Origin: Flammula alnicola
Lineage: Eukaryota; Basidiomycota; Agaricomycetes; Agaricales; Strophariaceae
DNA: 64,000 nucleotides
Assembly (NCBI GenBank): GCA_015499995.1
Contig: JADNRV010000041.1
Coordinates: 186,001 to 250,000 of the forward strand
Direction: 5' to 3'
The position numbers and the translations under genes are program-made. The notes under the pieces are model-generated. The model was given only the letters and a program-made list of their open reading frames with translations, made no database searches and was not told the DNA's origin. Numbering within the stretch: the stretch's first letter is position 1; each line of letters begins with the position of its first letter. Of this stretch, positions 58,762-64,000 are shown piece after piece.

Positions 58762-61700
58762 TTAAAGGTTTCGTTCAACGAAACTCTGGATAACCCCTGC
58801 AAGTGTAAGAGGATACTCCTTCAGAATAACCTTGTCATCCACCACAACAGTGTTGGGTTGAACAAATATTTTACGAGGCTAAAAACAAACCAGGAATTTG
58901 CCGGTCAGATATGGCTTTTGCGGGTTCTTGTTGGAAAAGAAAAGACAGAACGCACGAGTTTTTTCCGAAGCACCATATCGCGGATCTCGCCTTCCCACGC
59001 CGCGATAGGCTTGGTGAGAGTTGTGTAGAATTCTCGGGAACCTGCGGCATCTGCGGTACTCTTGCGGACCTGAAGCTCAACTAAGAGCTTGCCTGATGCT
59101 TCTCTTCCCTTTGACAGGACGAGCGAGCGATCAACCTGATCATGAGGGAACGGAGAATGGGTCAGCTTATCGCTTAAAATACTCAACGGCGGCCATCGTA
59201 CCCTGACGTAGAGGTTCTCAAGCTTGCCGTTGGTATCTCGCACTTCTTCCAGACGAGCAATCCCTGAGCGGATGAGATGCTGGGTGATACCGAGTCTACG
59301 GAAGATAGGGTATTAATAGAGGGTCAAGTGAAAAGATTAGGGTATTTAGTCTTACCGAGCTTGCATATGAGCTTGACCGTGCTTTTGAGTAGCAGGGTCA
59401 TAGAACTCCAGGGCCCTCAAACCAGCTCGCGCCATCAAAAGGAATGTTATGTACTGAATCTCCTCTATCTCCTTTTCATCGACGTACTAAAGTGCGGAAC
59501 GTCATCAGTTTCAAACGTCAGGCGACGCTGAAGCCTCCACTGACATTGAATATCTTCAGGATATCAGGGTTGCTGACCACTAATGAAGAGGGGGTGTTCG
59601 GAATGAGCGCACCGAATGCCGAGGCTTGACAGATCGTTTACGACTCACAATACAATGCGACAGCCTCTGCACGACATTCCTCCATCGACGATGAGACCTC
59701 ACCGAGAACAGAAGCAGGCGTTTGGCCTGGTTTGTACCATGAGGTACTGCGGAAAGGCGGTTAGGCGATTTGGGTGTATAGAAAAACACCTGCTTACATC
59801 TTTCCGCCTGTGAGCGGGTTAACCAACTAACGGCAAAAGATGAGCTTAAGATTGGGGTGTAAAAAACCAGTATCGATGTTTACCTTCTCAGGATCGAAGT
59901 TCTTCTTTCCATCTGCGTACTCTTCGAACAATTTCCCGGATCCGTGGCCAAGAAGTTCATGGTTAGCGACCTGGAGTTCAAAGGCTCTGCTATCCCAAGC
60001 ATTGTAAAGCTTGACATCATCCGGGTGGATGAACGTCAACTCCTCGTCTGTTACCGTCAATTAGCAATTTTCGGAATAGTAAAAGAGTCGCGTACTTGGA
60101 GCCTTCGCTGCAAGAATATTCTGGGAAAAGAACAATCAGGTCTGGTTGGCCGAGCCGAATCCCATGAGGAGAAACTTACGGCTAATGAAACGTTCTTGAA
60201 ACCTGTTGACTCTCTGATATCGTAATAGTTCTAAGGAACTCATGAAGATATGTATAATAACGAGAGTCTGGGATCTTACAGGAATCTTTGACATAAAGGT
60301 TGATAAGCATTTTCCAAGGAAAGACGAGAGGAAAGACTTACGTTAATCCCAGCTGGTATTCCTAGCGAAAATAATGGATCAATTCAACTCAATGGGTTCA
60401 ATGGATTTGGTACCTCCGGTGGCAAAGGAGACGACTTCCAAGGCAGTGAAATCGGGCTTTCGGAAAACGTCGACTTCGAAGTCCTTTCCCCAGGGGAGGA
60501 CCTTGATGAGATTAGGAGCGTCATTAACTAGGGTTTCATATTTGGCGCTTAGTTTCTTGTTCACGATGGCAGTGAACCCTGGTCGCATTTCGACTTTCAA
60601 TAGAATGCACACAGAGAAGAATAAAAATAAAATCATACCTTCCCACTCCGCACGTCCGCCATATGGATCGACGTAAGTTTCGATAAACTAAGGAAAGATT
60701 ATGAGTTTGTCGGGGCCCACATGATGGCGAATAGAACTTACGCCAATGTAAGATTCGACGACAGGGCCGACATCCTTGACCCACCACTTTGATCCATCCT
60801 TGTGGTCTTGGATAGACCCAGTCGTAAAGCTTCGGCCAAGTGGTCAGACGAGGGCAAAGGTAACGTATTGAACGGCGTACGATTTAATGTAGGCTTCTAT
60901 CATGTTCGTTTGATTCTCATTGGCGGTGTATTTCTTAGCCTTTTCATATCCAATGAGCAAGCGTCATAGCCACGAAGAGAATCACGAGGCACCTCTTTTA
61001 ATGCATCTACGACTTTGGTGAGAGCTTCAGAAAAATCGCCATACTGCACTTGCAGCTTGGCCTTATCTCCTGAATTGATATCAATTTCATGGACTGCAAG
61101 AGGTTGTGCTTTGTCGGCAGATGCCACAAGCAGTGTAAAGTCGTTTGGACCATTTTTCATCACCCTTTGAACGAAGGCTATGCTCAGTCATTTGAATTAG
61201 TGAGAACGTGATGACTGACCTGGTGTTCAAAACATCGACACCGAGTTTCTCGGCCGCAGCCTGCACAGCAGCAACCTCATCATCATCGATAGGTTCTCCA
61301 AGGTAATAGTTTGACACATGTCCAAGATTTCGCTTGCCAATGAAAAGAGTAGATTCAGGACTGACGGCGTAGATGTGATCTTTCAACTACAATATTCAAA
61401 TGAATCAACAAGGATAAGCTCAGGTGACGTTGTATAACTTACGTTCTTCCACAGAGGTACGACCTTGCTACTGTTGATGGACTGGGTTATTACGGCTTCG
61501 AATTTGTCAGAATCGACCCGAGGCACGATCTTGGTGAATCCAAAAGTTTTGAAGTTCACGAGGTTGCTCAAGACCTAAAGATAAGCATATGGGTTGGTAC
61601 ATTCATATCATTAGCGCGCGAACCACGCTCGTTGAAGTGGGGTGACGCGCCTGTGTGGTGTACTGCAACAAATCTTCCCACTCGGATGAAGTAAGTCCGG

Positions 61701-62218
61701 CAGCCTTCTGCAGCGCATCCAAATCAGCGAGTCCCCCTTGACCATCACTGAAGGTCAAGATTAGCAAATCGTATAGTTCCTGTGCTTGGGGTGTCCATTG
61801 CCCTGCCCGTTCAAATTAGAGCATCGATCAGTGAAGATGGATGCAATGATGCTCACCTTGGATGACCCGTGCTCCCGCCCACGACGCCAATCCTAAGTAA
61901 TGTGCATATTTCTTCTCTTTGTCACTGATATGCAAAGGTCATCATCCGTTGAATCAAGAGCAATTGCCTCTAAGGATATACTTACCTCAGGAGTGCGAAC
62001 GAGTTGCCAATGTCAAGGCTACACAGAGGAGCTGCACGATCGGCGAAGAATCGTTCGGCATGGATAGCAGCGGTACTAGCCATGTTGCGTATATTTTGGG
62101 CTTGAGCTTGATATCTATTCGATGGCACCGATGGGGTTCGATAGGGCTGATCGCGATGGAATGCAGGCGCTTGCTTGAAGAGCTGTTGGATGCGAACCCT
62201 CTGACCGGCTCGTAGCAT
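58762..62218 (-). CDS. Dipeptidyl peptidase III (metallopeptidase family M49)
   Basis: Zinc exopeptidase that removes dipeptides from the N-termini of short peptides, usually cytosolic. The zinc-binding motif HELLGH is in [20 protein letters not shown], and the second motif is in [12 protein letters not shown] (EECRAE). Upstream conserved stretches are [51 protein letters not shown] and ANILAAKAP. The C-terminus includes [20 protein letters not shown] and ends FVERNL with TAA 58764-58762. There are about fifteen short exons. Two start codons are possible: ATG at 62218, which adds about 45 basic residues ([18 protein letters not shown]), or ATG at 62083 ([13 protein letters not shown]), the usual cytosolic start. 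The longer form could be imported into mitochondria. Confidence 0.9.
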
Positions 62219-62651
62219 CCGGAACTGGACAAAACACGGATGGGAAAGAGTTGCCGTAAATCATCATCGCAGGTGAGAAATTCATGATTATCATCCACAT
62301 GTGTGCTTAGCACCGTGAGTGCTTTACCCCAGCTTTCGTCAAAAAACTTCTATTCTCCTCTTAATTAAATGGCTAGTGCTATCGGCTCCACCATGGCCTC
62401 AAACTAACGGCAGAACAGAAAAAATGTTACATGATCAAGCCCTAACTGTTTTGGGTACAAATACATACTGCGGATAAAATACAAATGCGTTGTGGGCGCA
62501 GCCACGATCGTCGTAGGGTGGTACATATGCTTGAGCGCTGGACCCTTTAGATGCCAAGCGAATGAGGCTGTTTTAAAAGTAATGTCGGAAAATTATTTCT
62601 ATGTGGACTCGCCGTCTCTCTTACTTACCTTGAAAGACAATTAGACCGACT
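62219..62651 (-). other. Intergenic: DPP III promoter and TPR gene 3' flank
   Basis: 433 bp between two minus-strand genes; nothing recognised. Confidence 0.4.
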
Positions 62652-64000
62652 TTACCTATGCGTTCTTAACGCGCTGATAATTTTCCAATAGATGTGCCAA
62701 TCTGACTCCAAAATATCATCAGCTGCTTGTAACCCCTGCCCATCCGGTGTGACCGTTCCTGCCCAATTGATCGCACGTTCAAAGCAGCCTAGAGCCTTAG
62801 GTGATTTTGTCCCTTCCCTATCTTCGTATAGAATTCCCAGCAAGTGCCATGCTTCAGCCGCGGTGCGTCGGGCGTCTCGCAATAATGCGTTTGCTGGTGT
62901 ATTCATAGAACGCGACCTCGTATACATGGGTAAGAGTTCTTGGATATTTATGGCTGGGGTCGATTGATTTTCGGTATCAGAATCTGATGACTTCTGAATC
63001 TGTGAGCCTGTGAGGAGACGCGCGACACGCTCGGAGGACTCTGCAGCAGAGGTGAGATATTGGATGGAAGAGAATTCTGGGTGGTGCTGAGCATGCAGAA
63101 CCTCCGCAAGATGGATGGAAAGGAGGGATGAACGCTGGAGCAGATAAAGAGCATGAAGAGCTTGAGGAGCAGATGCGGATGCGAAAGATTCAGGAGGTCG
63201 GATAGATCGGAGGAAGTTAAGAGCAGTTTCTTCTATGGCCCGTGCCTCGGTCAGTTTTCCAGACCGTGCTAAAAGTGCAGATTCGGAAACGAAAATAGAA
63301 GAAAGTATACGCTGAGCCAATGGAGATTGAGGGATTGACAAAGCACTGGAAGTGGTACCAGCAGGTTGACCGGGTCCTTGAGCAATCTGGGATGCCTTGG
63401 TCCACCAAATGAATGCATCTTCGTCGTGTCCTAAACGGCTACTGAGATCCCCAATTTTCCAAGCTATAAACGCTTGATGGCCTGGATCCGAGAAATATTG
63501 CAATGCTCGCTCGTATTCTTCCTTCGCAAGGGATATTTTACGATCCCCGAGCTGTTCCAAAACGGCCGCATGGCGCAGGAGAAGTGTGGCAAGTGCATGA
63601 GAGCGCCTGGAGAATGTGTTTTATGTTGTACCAACTCGATTGCTTCCCGCATGTATATTTCGGTCTGTTGCAGACTAGCATCAACAACGTTTTCTGCTTC
63701 TGCTTGATCCATTGTCGACGGCTGGAGTGTGGGTAATTTTTTGAAGATGGCGGGAGTATAAGCAAGGCCCCAGTTATACGCTGTCCAAGCTTCGCGGACG
63801 AGTCGTCTTGCACTGAAGCCTAGAGAAGGCTCTGTACCTCCTCGAATCGGATCGCTAGACCAGCGGTTGACGACATCCCACTCCCATTGTGTGACCTCAT
63901 GGTCTGTCTCTGGGGCCATAGCCACATGTTCAACGTAAAGCTGTCGTCCCTCCTGGAAAGATAAGAAAGTGGCAGCAGAAACGGACATGCCAATGAAGGC
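62652..64000 (-). CDS. TPR-like helical-repeat protein (partial, apparent frameshift)
   Basis: Minus-strand gene whose 5' end lies beyond the window. Reading upstream of the ATG at 63988 the frame stays open (AFIGMSVSAATFLSFQEGRQ) and looks like a membrane segment, so that ATG is probably internal. Helical repeat units of TPR type follow: RLVREAWTAYNWGLAYTP, ALATLLLRHAAVLEQLGDRK, LAKEEYERALQYFSDPGHQA, FIAWKIGDLSSRLGHDEDAF and RRTAAEAWHLLGILYEDREG, then KALGCFERAINWAG. It ends ISALRTHR at TAA 62654-62652; a donor-like GTAAAG overlaps the stop, so a further exon is possible. Near 63594-63600 the frame changes (HSPGAL then ALATLLLRH) without any intron signal, a one-base loss or two-base gain. 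I do not recognise a named family. Confidence 0.6.

Overview
The window is nuclear DNA of a filamentous basidiomycete, most likely an Agaricomycete. The genes are densely packed and split by many 50-70 nt introns with GTRNGY donors and YAG acceptors. The protein set is fungal: a 1,3-beta-glucan synthase, a GDS1-type winged-helix protein, AKR7-like reductases and lysine-rich H1 histones. I see no prokaryotic, viral or organellar genes. Gene models were spliced by eye, so ends of genes are firmer than individual splice sites.

Layout. 0-5 kb: the tail of an unknown gene, then a Jsn1/Puf2-like RRM + Pumilio RNA-binding protein on the minus strand. 5-9.8 kb: no convincing gene, but two inverted-repeat elements and low-complexity tracts. 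9.8-19 kb: a chromatin block with a GDS1-type regulator and two histone H1 paralogues on opposite strands, which flank a degenerate ANL (acyl-CoA synthetase-like) gene. 19-22.5 kb: TEL2 of the TTT complex. 22.5-26.3 kb: two tandem aldo/keto reductases. 26.36-28.3 kb: a nest of two non-autonomous hAT-type elements; the inner one carries a captured fragment of beta-adaptin. 28.3-32.7 kb: an amino-acid transporter and a methyltransferase, divergently oriented. 32.7-35.0 kb: gene-poor sequence with GGATGTC repeats and a broken F-box gene.

35.1-44.5 kb: a large inverted duplication. Two nearly identical F-box-like genes point away from each other's outer ends and enclose the NUP133 nucleoporin gene. 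A third hAT-type element with a perfect 8-bp target duplication sits 33 bp before the second copy's start codon. 45-64 kb: housekeeping genes, namely an APH-like kinase, COA8, a disordered LRR-like protein, FKS1 glucan synthase, a PTC7-like PP2C phosphatase, dipeptidyl peptidase III and a TPR protein that runs off the window.

Most neighbours are unrelated in pathway. The themes linking loci are local duplication (H1, reductases, F-box-like genes) and repeated insertion of hAT-type elements next to duplicated genes. The strongest candidate for something new is the nested insertion at 26.36-28.30 kb, a Pack-type hAT element carrying host coding sequence. Two apparent single-base frameshifts (about 4400 and 63597) may be assembly errors or real lesions.
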